This document shows, piece after piece, positions 44,427 to 52,999 of a stretch of 64,000 nt of DNA (the stretch's first letter is position 1; every line of letters starts with the position of its first letter). The stretch covers positions 154,302-218,301 of the forward strand of contig JAHDOV010000003.1 of the NCBI GenBank assembly GCA_018434685.1, in the 5' to 3' direction. The stretch comes from Deltaproteobacteria bacterium (lineage in GTDB: Bacteria > Desulfobacterota > Desulfomonilia > UBA1062). The notes beneath the pieces were generated by a model that was given only the letters and a program-made list of their open reading frames with translations, was not told where the DNA came from and searched no databases. The translations under genes and the position numbers were made by a program.

Positions 44427-45197
44427 ATGAAAAAATGGAGCGTTTGTCTGGTTGTTGCAGCAATAACATTTTTTGCAGCAAACCTGTATGCACTGGAAAT
44501 CACCTTTGGGGACTCGGTAACTCACTGGGAAGGATGGGGTGGGGGCGTCTGCTCCTGGAACTCCGGTATCACCGATGATTCCCGAGATACCATTGGTACG
44601 CCTGATCTTCGGGGCGGTTCTGTATTCATCGAGGGCGGAACAATAAGTGGTGTAACGATAAACTATTACAATTCAGCAAACTACGGGCCGGTTACCCCTG
44701 GTGATCTGTTGATCGATATCGGTGCGGATAAGTACTGGGACTATGTGGTGGATACGAGCACGAAGGCCATCTATTCTTTTGCCGAGAATTCATTTGCCCT
44801 TAATTCGACGAGCGGATACCTTCTCTCGGGTGACTGGGATAATTATGATGGAACGAATTATCAGGGTGTGTGGATTGCTCCCTACACCGCCACGTGGGAT
44901 ATCAGGGACAACCACCCTGTCCTGTACAATAGCGAGAGCGGATTAGGAACAGCCATACCCAATGTTTCTGCAAACATCGATCCGGCATTTGCATACACGG
45001 TTGGATATCAGACGTTTACCTATGCAGATCTGGGCATAGATTTCGGTGGTGGGCCGGTTACAATCGGCTGGACCATCGATTGCGCCAACGATGTCCTCTA
45101 TGAAACCGTTACTGCCCCGGTCCCCGAGCCGGCCACCCTGCTGCTGCTCGGCAGCGGCCTCATCGGCCTTGCCGGTTTCCGCAGGAAGAAGAGCTAA
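44427..45197 (+). CDS. PEP-CTERM sorting-signal protein
   Basis: 256 residues. Signal peptide MKKWSVCLVVAAITFFAANLYA; a secreted domain with no recognised family; then the PEP-CTERM tail VPEPATLLLLGSGLIGL followed by a basic FRRKKS end. This tail is the exosortase recognition signal, so the protein is exported, trimmed and probably released to the cell surface or biofilm matrix. ATG 44427 has GGGAG 10 bases ahead. A sigma-54 promoter precedes it and a strong terminator follows, so it is a one-gene unit under PrsK/PrsR. Confidence 0.9.
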   Translation: MKKWSVCLVVAAITFFAANLYALEITFGDSVTHWEGWGGGVCSWNSGITDDSRDTIGTPDLRGGSVFIEGGTISGVTINYYNSANYGPVTPGDLLIDIGADKYWDYVVDTSTKAIYSFAENSFALNSTSGYLLSGDWDNYDGTNYQGVWIAPYTATWDIRDNHPVLYNSESGLGTAIPNVSANIDPAFAYTVGYQTFTYADLGIDFGGGPVTIGWTIDCANDVLYETVTAPVPEPATLLLLGSGLIGLAGFRRKKS

Positions 45198-45230
45198 GCT
45201 CAACTATAGAGACAATAACTGACTGATAAA

Positions 45231-45272
45231 GAAGGCCGACAGCCTGTAAGGCTGTCGGCCTTCTCTTTTTTT
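45231..45272 (+). terminator. Strong intrinsic terminator of the PEP-CTERM gene
   Basis: The arms 45231-45244 and 45250-45263 pair perfectly over 14 bp around a 5-base loop, followed by TC and seven T. Confidence 0.92.
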
Positions 45273-45500
45273 ATATTGGCAATACCTGCATCATGCCTGT
45301 TGAAAGAGATCCATGGCAGCGATTGGTTGTATGCCAGTGAGGCATATGGACCAACCCCCATGCCCGCTGTCGCTGCTGAAGCAGATCCTACAACTAAACC
45401 AGCAGGGTGCTTCATGGTCCTTAATAAAATTGGAAATCTGCATTTCTAAATCTGAAATTCTTTTCCCAGCGCCTAGAGCCCAGTACCCAGCGCCTCAAAA
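45273..45500. other. Intergenic stretch with CCCAG repeats
   Basis: No gene is convincing here. Near the right end CCCAGCGCCT occurs at 45465-45474 and again at 45486-45495, with a third CCCAG between them. The same decamer occurs once at about 735 in the window. These are simple, low-complexity repeats; no mobile-element ends or target duplications are seen. Confidence 0.35.
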
Positions 45501-48077
45501 TCACAACGGCCGTCCCACCTGGATGATGAAGACAGGACCCTTCTCGTCCAGGTAGTCCGGCTGGTCCACCGGCCAGGCAACACCCATGCGGAAGGAGGAG
45601 AGGCTGCCCCAGGCGATCTCCATGGAGGTTACCAGTTCGATGCCCGCGCCGATGAGCCGGTCATCCCAGGTCAGACGCTCGGAGCACGCCCCGGCATCGA
45701 TGAAGGTGCCGAGGTGGAGCCGGTGGAGGAAGAGCGGCAGGGTCTTGTAGCCTTTCTGGATGTTTGCAACGGGCCAGAATACCTCGTAGCTCGAGGTGAG
45801 GGCCTTGTCCGCTTCGAGCAGGTTGTCGGTGAAGCCCCGCAGGGCAAAGAGCCGGGAAGCCCGCTGGGTGAAATATCCTTCGCCCACGTCACCGCCGATG
45901 CGGAATGTCCCGTGTCCCGGGGAGACAGCTCCCCAGGTCCTGCCTGCCTGGAAATACAGAGTCTGGTAGATGTCGGATCCGAAGAGAAGCCTGATGCTGC
46001 CGAAAAGTGAGGTTCTCCCGCCGGAGTAGGTCTCGGCAGTTATAGTGGAATACGCGTGCCTGAATCTCCTGCTTATGGCTGCAGCGCCCCAGAACTCGGA
46101 GCCGTCCTGCCCGTAGTCTTCGAGGGGTTCATACTCGAGCCGGTGGAGCGACAGTTCGAGCCAGCCCAGCTCATGAGGCTTAAGGAACAGCCGCAGCTCA
46201 TGCCTCGACTCCTCGGTCTTGATGGCGTTGAGCGGGTCGTACGAGAGCGGGTAGCGCGAGAACCCGATCCCGAAATCCTGCACCTGGATCCCGGCCCTCC
46301 ATGAGATGTAGTCGAGACTCAACGAATACCTGAATCCTGCCTGGGCTGAATAGCGCCCGGTTACGTCCCGGCCCCAGGTCACCAGCCCGAGCTGCAGGTC
46401 GGAGGGTCCGGCATACATGTCCGGTGCAATAAAGTTCGGCCTGATGCTCTCCCACGGTGAATAGGGCCGCGAGTCCAGCACCGTCTCCGGGCTCGAGGGT
46501 GCGGGGATGGATTCGCGCCCGGTAGCCGTGATGACAGGCCCGGGGTTTTCATACTGCCCGATAGCCCATCCCCGGGTTTTCAGGCAGAGGAAGGACCGGT
46601 CCCTCGGGAGTACGGCTGCATAGGGGCATCGGGTGAGCTGGGACAGGTCCTGGCGATGGATCTGGAAGGTCCCGGAGATATTCGAGGAGAAGACGAGGCC
46701 GTCGCCGTCCCACCAGGGGTCCATCTCCACGGAAGCGGAGCTGGTTACCCGGTGCCAGGAAGAATCAAATATCCAGATATCCCAGTTTCCGCCCACGTTG
46801 GCAGCAACAGCAACCGTGCCCCTGCTGTTGACCACGGGCCCCGAGAGCTGGAGGGCTCCTGGCGGGGAGGGGATCGTCTTCCTGATCTCGGCTGCCTGTT
46901 CCAGCAGGCCGGCCCTGATATCGAGGAGAACGAGCTGCGGCCGGGAGCCCTTTCGGGTTACGGCAATGCCGCCTGGTCCCGGGTCCCACACGTGATCCAT
47001 GTCAAAGGTGGCTGTCGTCCTCCTGCCGTATCCGGTCAGGTTCGTGATGCCGTCTGCATCATACTCGGAAACCAGCAGTGTTCCGTCCTGGTGTTGGTAT
47101 CCATATCTGCTCCGCCACCTGACCCGTTTCAGGCCCGGATAGATGCCCGATACATTCCAGTAGACAAACGGCTCGGGAGTGTAGCCGTGGATGAGCTCTC
47201 CGGCTTCATCTGTATCATCGATCATGCGGCCCTGTACGAACTCTTCCCAGATGGCTGCCCAGGTTTTGCCGAAGGCCTTTTTTGCCTTGAGATCGATCTC
47301 GATGGGGATGATGCCGCTGCCGTGAATCTCGAGGAAAGCACAGATCCCTTCCCAGCCATACCGGGCATGGAGCCAGTGGATAAAGGGCCTGCCGTATATG
47401 CGGTAGGCGAAGTACCCGGGCCAGCTGCCGGGATGATTGCTCACCTGCGCGATATCCTGCGGCACATACACCTGGGAGAGCATGTCGAAGAAGGGGTCTT
47501 CCATCGGAGTACCGGTATAGAGGGTGTAGAGAAGATCGCAGGTGCCGTCGGTGAGCCACGGGGGAATGATCACATTGGGGGAAACGATCTCGCCGAAGGC
47601 CTTGTGTGCAAGTCCGGGGAGTTTCGAGCGTATGGAGTACAACCCGTGGAGGCACAACCCCTTGAAGAGAAAATAGGTCCACGGGTCCGCAAGGGTATAT
47701 CCCTCCTCGAGAACTCCCGGTGCGCGAAGCGGAATACGGATCTCGCTGTGGGGGATCATGTGGACGAGAGCTTCCGGACGGTCGAGTGCATTATCCAGGA
47801 TGACGTGGATCCGCCTCTCGATGGGGATGCCTCTTTCGGCGAGGAAGGACATCATCATGGGCGCTTGAGAGGCCAGGCGGGAGACGATCTCTTCCTCGCC
47901 CGGGTCATAGGTGAAAACGATGCCGCCACTTTCGACAGATTCCAGCGCGCGGGCATCGGTGAAGAGTACGAGGCCGAGCAGCAGGATCAGCAGGGCAGTG
48001 GTCTTCCAGGTCTTTGCCCTGCCCGGGGTGCACCAGCGTGCACCGGATAGTCCACTCCACCACCTGATCATGTACAC
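45501..48077 (-). CDS. Outer-membrane beta-barrel protein with peptidase-like and propeller domains
   Basis: 858 residues. After a signal sequence (TTALLILLLGLVLFTDARA), about 50-290 resembles a gluzincin-type peptidase domain that has lost the HExxH zinc motif (aligned stretch FLFKGLCLHGLYSI). Then a WD40/TolB-like propeller region (DGTLLVSEYD, IWIFDSSWHRV, SSNISGTFQIHRQD) and a C-terminal barrel of the BamA/Omp85 type (residues about 560-858), ending in VGRPL. The three-part layout is unusual. It may be a surface-exposed binding or processing protein. It stands alone, head-to-tail with fdhD. Exact domain borders are estimates. Confidence 0.65.
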   Translation of the reverse strand: MYMIRWWSGLSGARWCTPGRAKTWKTTALLILLLGLVLFTDARALESVESGGIVFTYDPGEEEIVSRLASQAPMMMSFLAERGIPIERRIHVILDNALDRPEALVHMIPHSEIRIPLRAPGVLEEGYTLADPWTYFLFKGLCLHGLYSIRSKLPGLAHKAFGEIVSPNVIIPPWLTDGTCDLLYTLYTGTPMEDPFFDMLSQVYVPQDIAQVSNHPGSWPGYFAYRIYGRPFIHWLHARYGWEGICAFLEIHGSGIIPIEIDLKAKKAFGKTWAAIWEEFVQGRMIDDTDEAGELIHGYTPEPFVYWNVSGIYPGLKRVRWRSRYGYQHQDGTLLVSEYDADGITNLTGYGRRTTATFDMDHVWDPGPGGIAVTRKGSRPQLVLLDIRAGLLEQAAEIRKTIPSPPGALQLSGPVVNSRGTVAVAANVGGNWDIWIFDSSWHRVTSSASVEMDPWWDGDGLVFSSNISGTFQIHRQDLSQLTRCPYAAVLPRDRSFLCLKTRGWAIGQYENPGPVITATGRESIPAPSSPETVLDSRPYSPWESIRPNFIAPDMYAGPSDLQLGLVTWGRDVTGRYSAQAGFRYSLSLDYISWRAGIQVQDFGIGFSRYPLSYDPLNAIKTEESRHELRLFLKPHELGWLELSLHRLEYEPLEDYGQDGSEFWGAAAISRRFRHAYSTITAETYSGGRTSLFGSIRLLFGSDIYQTLYFQAGRTWGAVSPGHGTFRIGGDVGEGYFTQRASRLFALRGFTDNLLEADKALTSSYEVFWPVANIQKGYKTLPLFLHRLHLGTFIDAGACSERLTWDDRLIGAGIELVTSMEIAWGSLSSFRMGVAWPVDQPDYLDEKGPVFIIQVGRPL

Positions 48078-48105
48078 TCCCTGCTCATGGTGCAGGCCAT
48101 GTGAG

Positions 48106-48897
48106 CTATGGGTTATGACTGTCTACTTGTCCGGCGCCGAGCACCCTTTTGGGGTGCGTATATACGCAGAACCTGTCTCCCTTGACCCGGCATATGAGGG
48201 TAAGCCCTGCCCGTTCAGCCAGGGAAATGCCCTCCTGCGTAGTGGCTGCCTTGCTGACGACAATGGGGATGCCGGCATTGACCGCCTTGGATATCATTCC
48301 CACGGGCTGTCTGCCGGTGCACCCGAGGATGCACGAGGAGAGATCCACCCGATTCAGAACAGCCCAGCCGATGACCTTGTCCACGGTATTGTGCCTGCCC
48401 ACATCGCTGCTCTTGGCGATGAGCTCGCCACCGGAAAAGAGCACGGAACAGTGCGCGCCCCCGGTCTTCTCCCAGAGCTCGGACACGATCCCGGAGATCA
48501 CGGTGAAGACCCCCTTTTCATCGATGGTGCACGAAGAGCTGATCTTCGATCGGATTATCCCGGTGGATGCCCCCCCGCTCGATTCGGTTATGTAGCCGGC
48601 AGAGACGGCTGATTGCCGTGCATACACGAGGATATCGTTTCCCTCGACCCGGACATCGTCGATGTGCTGCGCGAGTCCTCCGCTGATCACGAAACCGGCC
48701 CCGAGCTCCCGGTACTGGGCAGGGCTCGCCACCAGGTTTGTAAGGAACTTGTCGTTGAGATGAATGCGAACGACCTCTTCAATGCAGACATCGCCGGTTC
48801 TCTTCTCGAAATGATCCGTGACAAAGCAGGATGCTTCACAGGTTGTCTTTGAATTCTCGATGGATTCGATCTTGGCCATAGTGAGCGAATATAGCAT
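48106..48897 (-). CDS. fdhD: FdhD, sulfur carrier for formate dehydrogenase
   Basis: 263 residues. Family motifs are present: DVGRHNTVDKVIG, GCTGRQPVGMI and SKAVNAGIPIVVSKAATTQ. FdhD passes sulfur from IscS to the bis-MGD molybdenum/tungsten cofactor of formate dehydrogenase. The usual CxxC pair reads SSSCTID here, so Cys123 remains but the second cysteine is Asp126. Studies on the E. coli protein show the first is most important. No formate dehydrogenase is in the window. Start ATG 48897 (alternative 48879, MAKIESIE) has only a weak ribosome site. Confidence 0.88.
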   Translation of the reverse strand: MLYSLTMAKIESIENSKTTCEASCFVTDHFEKRTGDVCIEEVVRIHLNDKFLTNLVASPAQYRELGAGFVISGGLAQHIDDVRVEGNDILVYARQSAVSAGYITESSGGASTGIIRSKISSSCTIDEKGVFTVISGIVSELWEKTGGAHCSVLFSGGELIAKSSDVGRHNTVDKVIGWAVLNRVDLSSCILGCTGRQPVGMISKAVNAGIPIVVSKAATTQEGISLAERAGLTLICRVKGDRFCVYTHPKRVLGAGQVDSHNP

Positions 48898-48943
48898 TAA
48901 AGCCTTACGAGCTCAATTCATCTCTTGAGGTTCCCCGGGATGA

Positions 48944-49639
48944 TCACCCCTTCGACCGCGCCACGAGTTCGTACAGGCCTATGGCTGCGCTGTGGGCAAC
49001 ATTGAGCGAGTTGAACACCCCCTTCATGGGGATGTGGGCCATGATGTCGACCTCTTTTTCCATGCCGGTCCTGATCCCGCTGTCTTCCCCGCCGAGCACG
49101 AGGGCGACCTTCTGATAGGAGGGGATATTCCCCAGGGGTTCTGATCCTGCTGCATCGAGTCCCACGAGCCAGAACCCGGCCTTCTTCAGTTCCTTCGAGG
49201 CTGCCCGGAGGTTTGTCACCCGGGCGATCCTGGCATGTTCCGTGGCGCCGGCAGAGGCCTTGACCACGGCAGGGGTGATCTGTGCGGACCTGTTCTCGGG
49301 TATGATGATCCCTGCATCTGCCAGGGCATAGGCCGACCTGATGATGGATCCGAGATTCTGCGGGTCTTCCACGGAATCGAGGAGCACCACCGTGTCGAGT
49401 TCGTACATGCTGGCCAGGGGAACATACCGGTAGCGCGATACCCGTGCCACCACCCCCTGATGGGACTTGGTTGCGGAGATCTTGTCCAGTTCCTGTTTCG
49501 ACAGGGTGTGGATGTGTATGCCCCGGGCGAGCGAGGCGATATCTTCATAGTGCTCGCGGCCGACCAGGATTTCGTAGAATTTTCTGCTGCCTGACGACAG
49601 GGCCTCTTTGACCGGATTTTTTCCGAAGATGATTTCCAT
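48944..49639 (-). CDS. rlmB: 23S rRNA 2'-O-methyltransferase, RlmB/TrmH family
   Basis: 231 residues. SPOUT methyltransferase with an N-terminal substrate-binding domain (MEIIFGKNPVKEAL) and the knot motifs LDSVEDPQNLGSIIR, LVLGGEDSGIR and IPMKGVFNSLNVAHSAAIGLYEL. RlmB methylates a conserved guanosine in 23S rRNA domain V; the related TrmH acts on tRNA, and length and N-terminal domain favour RlmB. ATG 49639 is chosen over 49678, as AAGGAG lies 9 bases before it and the protein then begins at the domain. Confidence 0.88.
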   Translation of the reverse strand: MEIIFGKNPVKEALSSGSRKFYEILVGREHYEDIASLARGIHIHTLSKQELDKISATKSHQGVVARVSRYRYVPLASMYELDTVVLLDSVEDPQNLGSIIRSAYALADAGIIIPENRSAQITPAVVKASAGATEHARIARVTNLRAASKELKKAGFWLVGLDAAGSEPLGNIPSYQKVALVLGGEDSGIRTGMEKEVDIMAHIPMKGVFNSLNVAHSAAIGLYELVARSKG

Positions 49640-49652
49640 AGGTATGAGCTCC

Positions 49653-50510
49653 TTAGGGATGCGGTATCCAGCTCGCACAGTAACCGGTGCTGGGCGGAAG
49701 AACGCTCGTTATTCCGGGATCGACGATCTCCCAGCTGCCTTCGAGGCCGGACTCGCGGGCGCAGATGTGGAAATGAAACATGGCAATGCCCAGGTCGATC
49801 CGTTGAAGGTCCACTGCAGAGAATAAGGACCGATAACCGAGGGTGCGGCAGATAAAGAAATGGAACCTGCCGTCCTTTCTCACGATGCGCCAGGGCTGTT
49901 TGTTGACTGCAGACGGTGCAAGCCTGACCATCTCGAGTGTTGTGGCATATTCGCCCGAGCGCTTTTGTGTCAGGGGCGTGCTGAAATCGTTGTCGAAGAA
50001 CAGTTCATTCCAGGGCCTGCGGTTTCGTGAGCCGGCGCTGAGGAAGAAGAGGGAATCGACGAGCGAGCGGCGGTGTGCTCTGTATCCCACGGGGGTTACG
50101 GCCGGGATGATCTCGCCGGGTCTCAGGCCCATTTTCTCTCCGAACAGGGAGCGGCTGAAGGTGCCCCCGATCCAGCAGGTTCCGAGCCCCAGTGACGTGG
50201 CGAAGAGGATGAGCTCCTCGAAGGCATAACCGAAATCCTCGAACATCATGTCCCCTGGCTCAACGGCCCCGACAAGGAAGGACCCGGCCCCGGAGATGAC
50301 CCCGTAGGTGCCTTTTATCCTGCCTGCTTCGGACTTGTCCGCATCGATCAGGGAAAACCGCATCCTGGTCTGAAACGGAGGCTGTTCCAGGTGTGAGATC
50401 GCAGCACGCAGGAGGCCCCTGGTACCCTGGTCCAGGGGCTCCCGGCGATAACTCCGCCAGGAATGCCTCTCGGCAATGAGTTCGCTCATCGGCCTTTCAA
50501 ATCGTATCAT
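49653..50510 (-). CDS. Nitroreductase-family flavoprotein
   Basis: 285 residues with a nitroreductase-like layout: RHSWRSYRREPL (FMN-phosphate contact) near the start, a central FAFEELILFATSLGLGTCWIGG-type helix and the C-terminal LAPSAVNKQPWRIV. The family is FMN-dependent and reduces nitro-compounds, quinones or enones; the closest group appears to be the TM1586-like members of unknown substrate, which carry two nitroreductase units. It is 13 bp before rlmB, in the same direction. Physiological role unknown. Confidence 0.75.
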   Translation of the reverse strand: MIRFERPMSELIAERHSWRSYRREPLDQGTRGLLRAAISHLEQPPFQTRMRFSLIDADKSEAGRIKGTYGVISGAGSFLVGAVEPGDMMFEDFGYAFEELILFATSLGLGTCWIGGTFSRSLFGEKMGLRPGEIIPAVTPVGYRAHRRSLVDSLFFLSAGSRNRRPWNELFFDNDFSTPLTQKRSGEYATTLEMVRLAPSAVNKQPWRIVRKDGRFHFFICRTLGYRSLFSAVDLQRIDLGIAMFHFHICARESGLEGSWEIVDPGITSVLPPSTGYCASWIPHP

Positions 50511-50639
50511 GTCTTGTCACCGTGGCTGTCCTTCAGCATGAGAAGTTCGTGATGCACTATTCCGGGATACAGATACAACACAATGATGAATTCGCAAAGC
50601 GCTCTCTTTGAAAATGACCCCCGCAAGGGTGAAAAAGGA

Positions 50640-50880
50640 TCACCGGATCATGGGCTGACGGACCCATTGCCGGATTTTCTCTTTCTCGTAATGGACGATG
50701 CCCGGATGGGACCCGATGACCCGTTCTCCTCCGTAACACAGTTCCTGGCAGTGCTTTATCATGCCCCAGGCCTGGTCATTGTTCACCACGCAGACAAAGG
50801 GATATTGTGGCGCACTGCTGTGTCGAATTCCATGCCGTTGAGCCCCAGTGCACCGTAGGAGGAGGTATCTCCGCCGCCGG
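50640..50880 (-). pseudogene. Remnant of a ThDP-dependent enzyme (acetolactate synthase-like)
   Basis: On the minus strand, reading back from about 50880, the translation gives GGGDTSSYGALGLNGMEF and DTAVRHNIP; one base is then missing (around 50796-50800) and the frame shifts to FVCVVNNDQAWGMIKHC, QELCYGGERVIGSHPG and IVHYEK, ending in TGA at 50640-50642. This is the ThDP-binding segment (GDG to NN) of the acetolactate synthase/oxalyl-CoA decarboxylase superfamily, about 70 codons long, without the rest of the roughly 550-residue enzyme. It is a decayed, truncated gene. The parent function cannot be fixed. Confidence 0.8.
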
Positions 50881-51081
50881 GAACGACCTCCGGGACAGGG
50901 ACGTTAAAAAAACACAGCATAAACCACAGTGGATGGTATAAATATGACTAATAGCTCATATTATGTTTGACACCCATGCCCACCGGTATTAACTTCTATA
51001 ATAATGAGGAACTGTCCCGATGCCTATGGTGCAGGGCGGCAAGAGTCCGTGAATCAGGAAAAATACGACTGGAAGGAATGT

Positions 51082-51681
51082 ATGAAGGGTATTCGTATTC
51101 CCAAGCAGAGGAGAAGCAGGGAAAAGAGATCGAGAATAATGGCGACAGCCCAGGAGCTGTTTGCTCTCAGGGGGCTCAACGGCACGAATTCGAATGAGAT
51201 TGCAGCCCAGGCAGGCGTCTCCATCGGGACGTTCTACAGTTACTTCGAGAACAAGAAGATGCTCTTCCTCGAGATCCTCGAGGTGCACCTGGGGAACTTC
51301 ATTACCGGGATCTACACACTGCAGACCGATGAGGCGATAACCCTCAAGGATAACATCAGGTCACATATCGAGAAGGCCTTCAAGGCGTTCGAACTCAACC
51401 CCGCCTTCCACCGGGAGGCCCTGGTTCTCAAGTTCTCGGATGCAGAGGTGAGGAGACTGTTTGATGAGGCGGAACAGGAGCAGATCGTTATCATCAGTTC
51501 TCTGCTCGAACCCTATGCGCACCGGCAAGGCCATCGGGATCTCTCTGTGGTGGCAAAGGTGATTCACGCCGCCGTGGAAAACGTTGCCCATTATGTGAAC
51601 TTCCTGGATTTCCCCATGCAGAAGGATCAGCTCGTGGATGAACTTACGGAGATGATCTTTCACTATGTGAACAATCTCTAG
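51082..51681 (+). CDS. TetR-family transcriptional regulator
   Basis: 199 residues. N-terminal HTH (SREKRSRIMATAQELFALRG, then NSNEIAAQAGVSIGTFYSYFENK) and a helical effector-binding domain. ATG 51082 has GGAAGG just ahead; a start at 51004 would add a non-conserved polar stretch. TATAAT at 50997 lies near the upstream end, but the TTGACA at 50967 is 24 bp away, too far for a standard promoter. It faces a degraded ThDP gene on the opposite strand, perhaps its former target. The ligand is unknown. Confidence 0.88.
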   Translation: MKGIRIPKQRRSREKRSRIMATAQELFALRGLNGTNSNEIAAQAGVSIGTFYSYFENKKMLFLEILEVHLGNFITGIYTLQTDEAITLKDNIRSHIEKAFKAFELNPAFHREALVLKFSDAEVRRLFDEAEQEQIVIISSLLEPYAHRQGHRDLSVVAKVIHAAVENVAHYVNFLDFPMQKDQLVDELTEMIFHYVNNL

Positions 51682-51934
51682 CCTCGATCTGCGCTGCCGG
51701 TGTCCGGAGAGCCCCAGGAGAGGGTTCCTGGAAGATGCCGCGTGATGATTCGCCGCAAAATATATTGAGGGGTCTCTTGTATTCCAAGGGACGGAGATTA
51801 TTTTTAAAAGAATCTGATGGTGTAATTTAGTGTAACGTTCACAGCAACCATGGAATGATGCCCACTTTTTCTCGGCAATACGATGATAGTTTCTGAGATG
51901 TTTGTGACCCGGTATTGAAGAGAGAGGTTCTCCT
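51682..51934. other. Gap between tetR and the second PEP-CTERM gene
   Basis: A short hairpin (CCAGGA / TCCTGG, 51714-51731 region) follows tetR but has no T tract. No sigma-54 GG-N10-GC pair like that of the first PEP-CTERM gene is found, and no clear sigma-70 promoter. GAGAGAGG stands 8 bases before ATG 51935. Confidence 0.35.
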
Positions 51935-52537
51935 ATGACCAGGAAGATGAGGGCATTTCTGTGTATTCTGCTGTTATCTTTCGCCCTGGGTGCTCGTGCC
52001 GGCGCGAATCCGATAACAAACGGCGGCGGCGAAGATGATGTCGATCCTAGTGCCTGGAGTGCGTTACAAGACTCTTCAGGCCTCGATCAATGGTTCAGCC
52101 TGCCCCAAAAGACGCACGGAGTTGAAATCAGGGTCCAGTGCCTGTTCAATGGGGCCGGTACGGGCTGTTATGTTAACGATCCCTTTGTCTCGACATTCAT
52201 CTTTGCCAGCATGTTACGACCACAGATTACCCCGAAGTGCCTTCTCCGTCAGGTGATAGGCCAGGATCTTTCATCTGCGGTCGGCGAGTACACCGCATAC
52301 TTTTGTGTCTCTGCTCTGTGGGAGTACGATCAGGATGCGCGGGAAGGGTTTGATCTGCTGGAGGCCTGCGGGCTTGTCTGCGACCAGAGAGATACCTGGG
52401 TCATTTTGGACGAAATCCTGGCAGGGGCTGATCCGGCCCCTGTGCCCGAGCCGGCCACGATCCTCCTCATCGGTTCGGGGCTCGTATCTGCCGGCTTGAT
52501 AAGCAGGATGAGGAGGAGAAAAAACCGGACCGGATAA
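51935..52537 (+). CDS. Second PEP-CTERM protein
   Basis: 200 residues. Signal peptide MRAFLCILLLSFALGARAG, a short secreted domain of no known family with four or five cysteines, then the PEP-CTERM tail VPEPATILLIGSGLVSAG and a very basic end (SRMRRRKNRTG). Like the first one at 44427, it should be handled by an exosortase not present in the window. It lies immediately upstream of the cobalamin riboswitches, but these are not its own control region. Its promoter shows no sigma-54 signature, so it may not share PrsR control. Confidence 0.82.
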   Translation: MTRKMRAFLCILLLSFALGARAGANPITNGGGEDDVDPSAWSALQDSSGLDQWFSLPQKTHGVEIRVQCLFNGAGTGCYVNDPFVSTFIFASMLRPQITPKCLLRQVIGQDLSSAVGEYTAYFCVSALWEYDQDAREGFDLLEACGLVCDQRDTWVILDEILAGADPAPVPEPATILLIGSGLVSAGLISRMRRRKNRTG

Positions 52538-52693
52538 CTGCAGGAGGAGGATTGCCTGCAGAAAATTCAGAGTCTTGATGAATTGACACAGCGGGTAGAG
52601 ATGATATATCAAGGGAATACCATCGACAGTGAGGGTGTTTCAAGGGAAGTGGGATAAACACCACCAGTGCTGGTGGCACACCGGGATCATTGA
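52538..52693. other. Leader region upstream of the first riboswitch
   Basis: It holds the hairpin CCACCA-GTGC-TGGTGG (52661-52676) and the left arm (52679-52687) of an extra 9-bp stem that overlaps the aptamer's P1 strand. The promoter for the B12 operon should be here or just upstream, but no consensus hexamers stand out. Confidence 0.4.
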
Positions 52694-52864
52694 GGCAGGT
52701 ATCCCGGTGTCGATTACGGGTGCCCAAAGGGCCTGACAGGGAAGACGGTGCAATTCCGTCGCGGTCCCGCCGCCGTAACCGGGGACGAACGTTGCGATAT
52801 GCCACTGCTTATACAAGTGGGAAGGTGCAGCGGATAGGAAGATCCGGAAGCCGGAAGACCTGCC
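52694..52864 (+). ncRNA. Cobalamin riboswitch 1
   Basis: P1 pairs GGCAGGT (52694-52700) with ACCTGCC (52858-52864), seven perfect base pairs. The core holds GGGAAGACGGTGCAATTCC, GCGGTCCCGCC, CCGTAACCGGGG, the B12 box GCCACTG at 52801-52807 and the closing AAGCCGGAAGACC. This is a complete adenosylcobalamin-type aptamer. A strong intrinsic terminator follows at 52939-52976, so transcription attenuation is its likely mode: bound cobalamin favours the terminator. Confidence 0.93.
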
Positions 52865-52938
52865 CGTAGTCGAAGGAAACGCGCAGCCCCTCGTGGACAG
52901 GGGGAGGCAGGGTAGTACGATCGGGAATGAAAAACGGC

Positions 52939-52976
52939 ATCCCCGGGCCTGGTTAGCCAGGTCCGGGGATTTTTTT
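52939..52976 (+). terminator. Intrinsic terminator (expression platform of riboswitch 1)
   Basis: Arms 52939-52952 and 52957-52970 pair over 14 bp with one G-U around a TTAG loop and run into a T7 tract. It lies between riboswitch 1 and riboswitch 2, so B12-free RNA must escape it to reach the second switch. Confidence 0.9.
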
Positions 52977-52999
52977 ATGATCAGCAAAGGTGAAAAAAG

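Noticed and set aside
45465-45495. CCCAG repeats as a possible CRISPR or insertion end
   Set aside because: Only two full units with no regular spacer, no inverted ends and no transposase.
46656-48050. 464-codon plus-strand open frame
   Set aside because: Shadow of the outer-membrane barrel protein; no domain seen in this reading.
50583-50858. Plus-strand frame of 91 codons
   Set aside because: It is antisense to the ThDP-enzyme remnant; the minus strand gives clear family sequence and the plus strand none.
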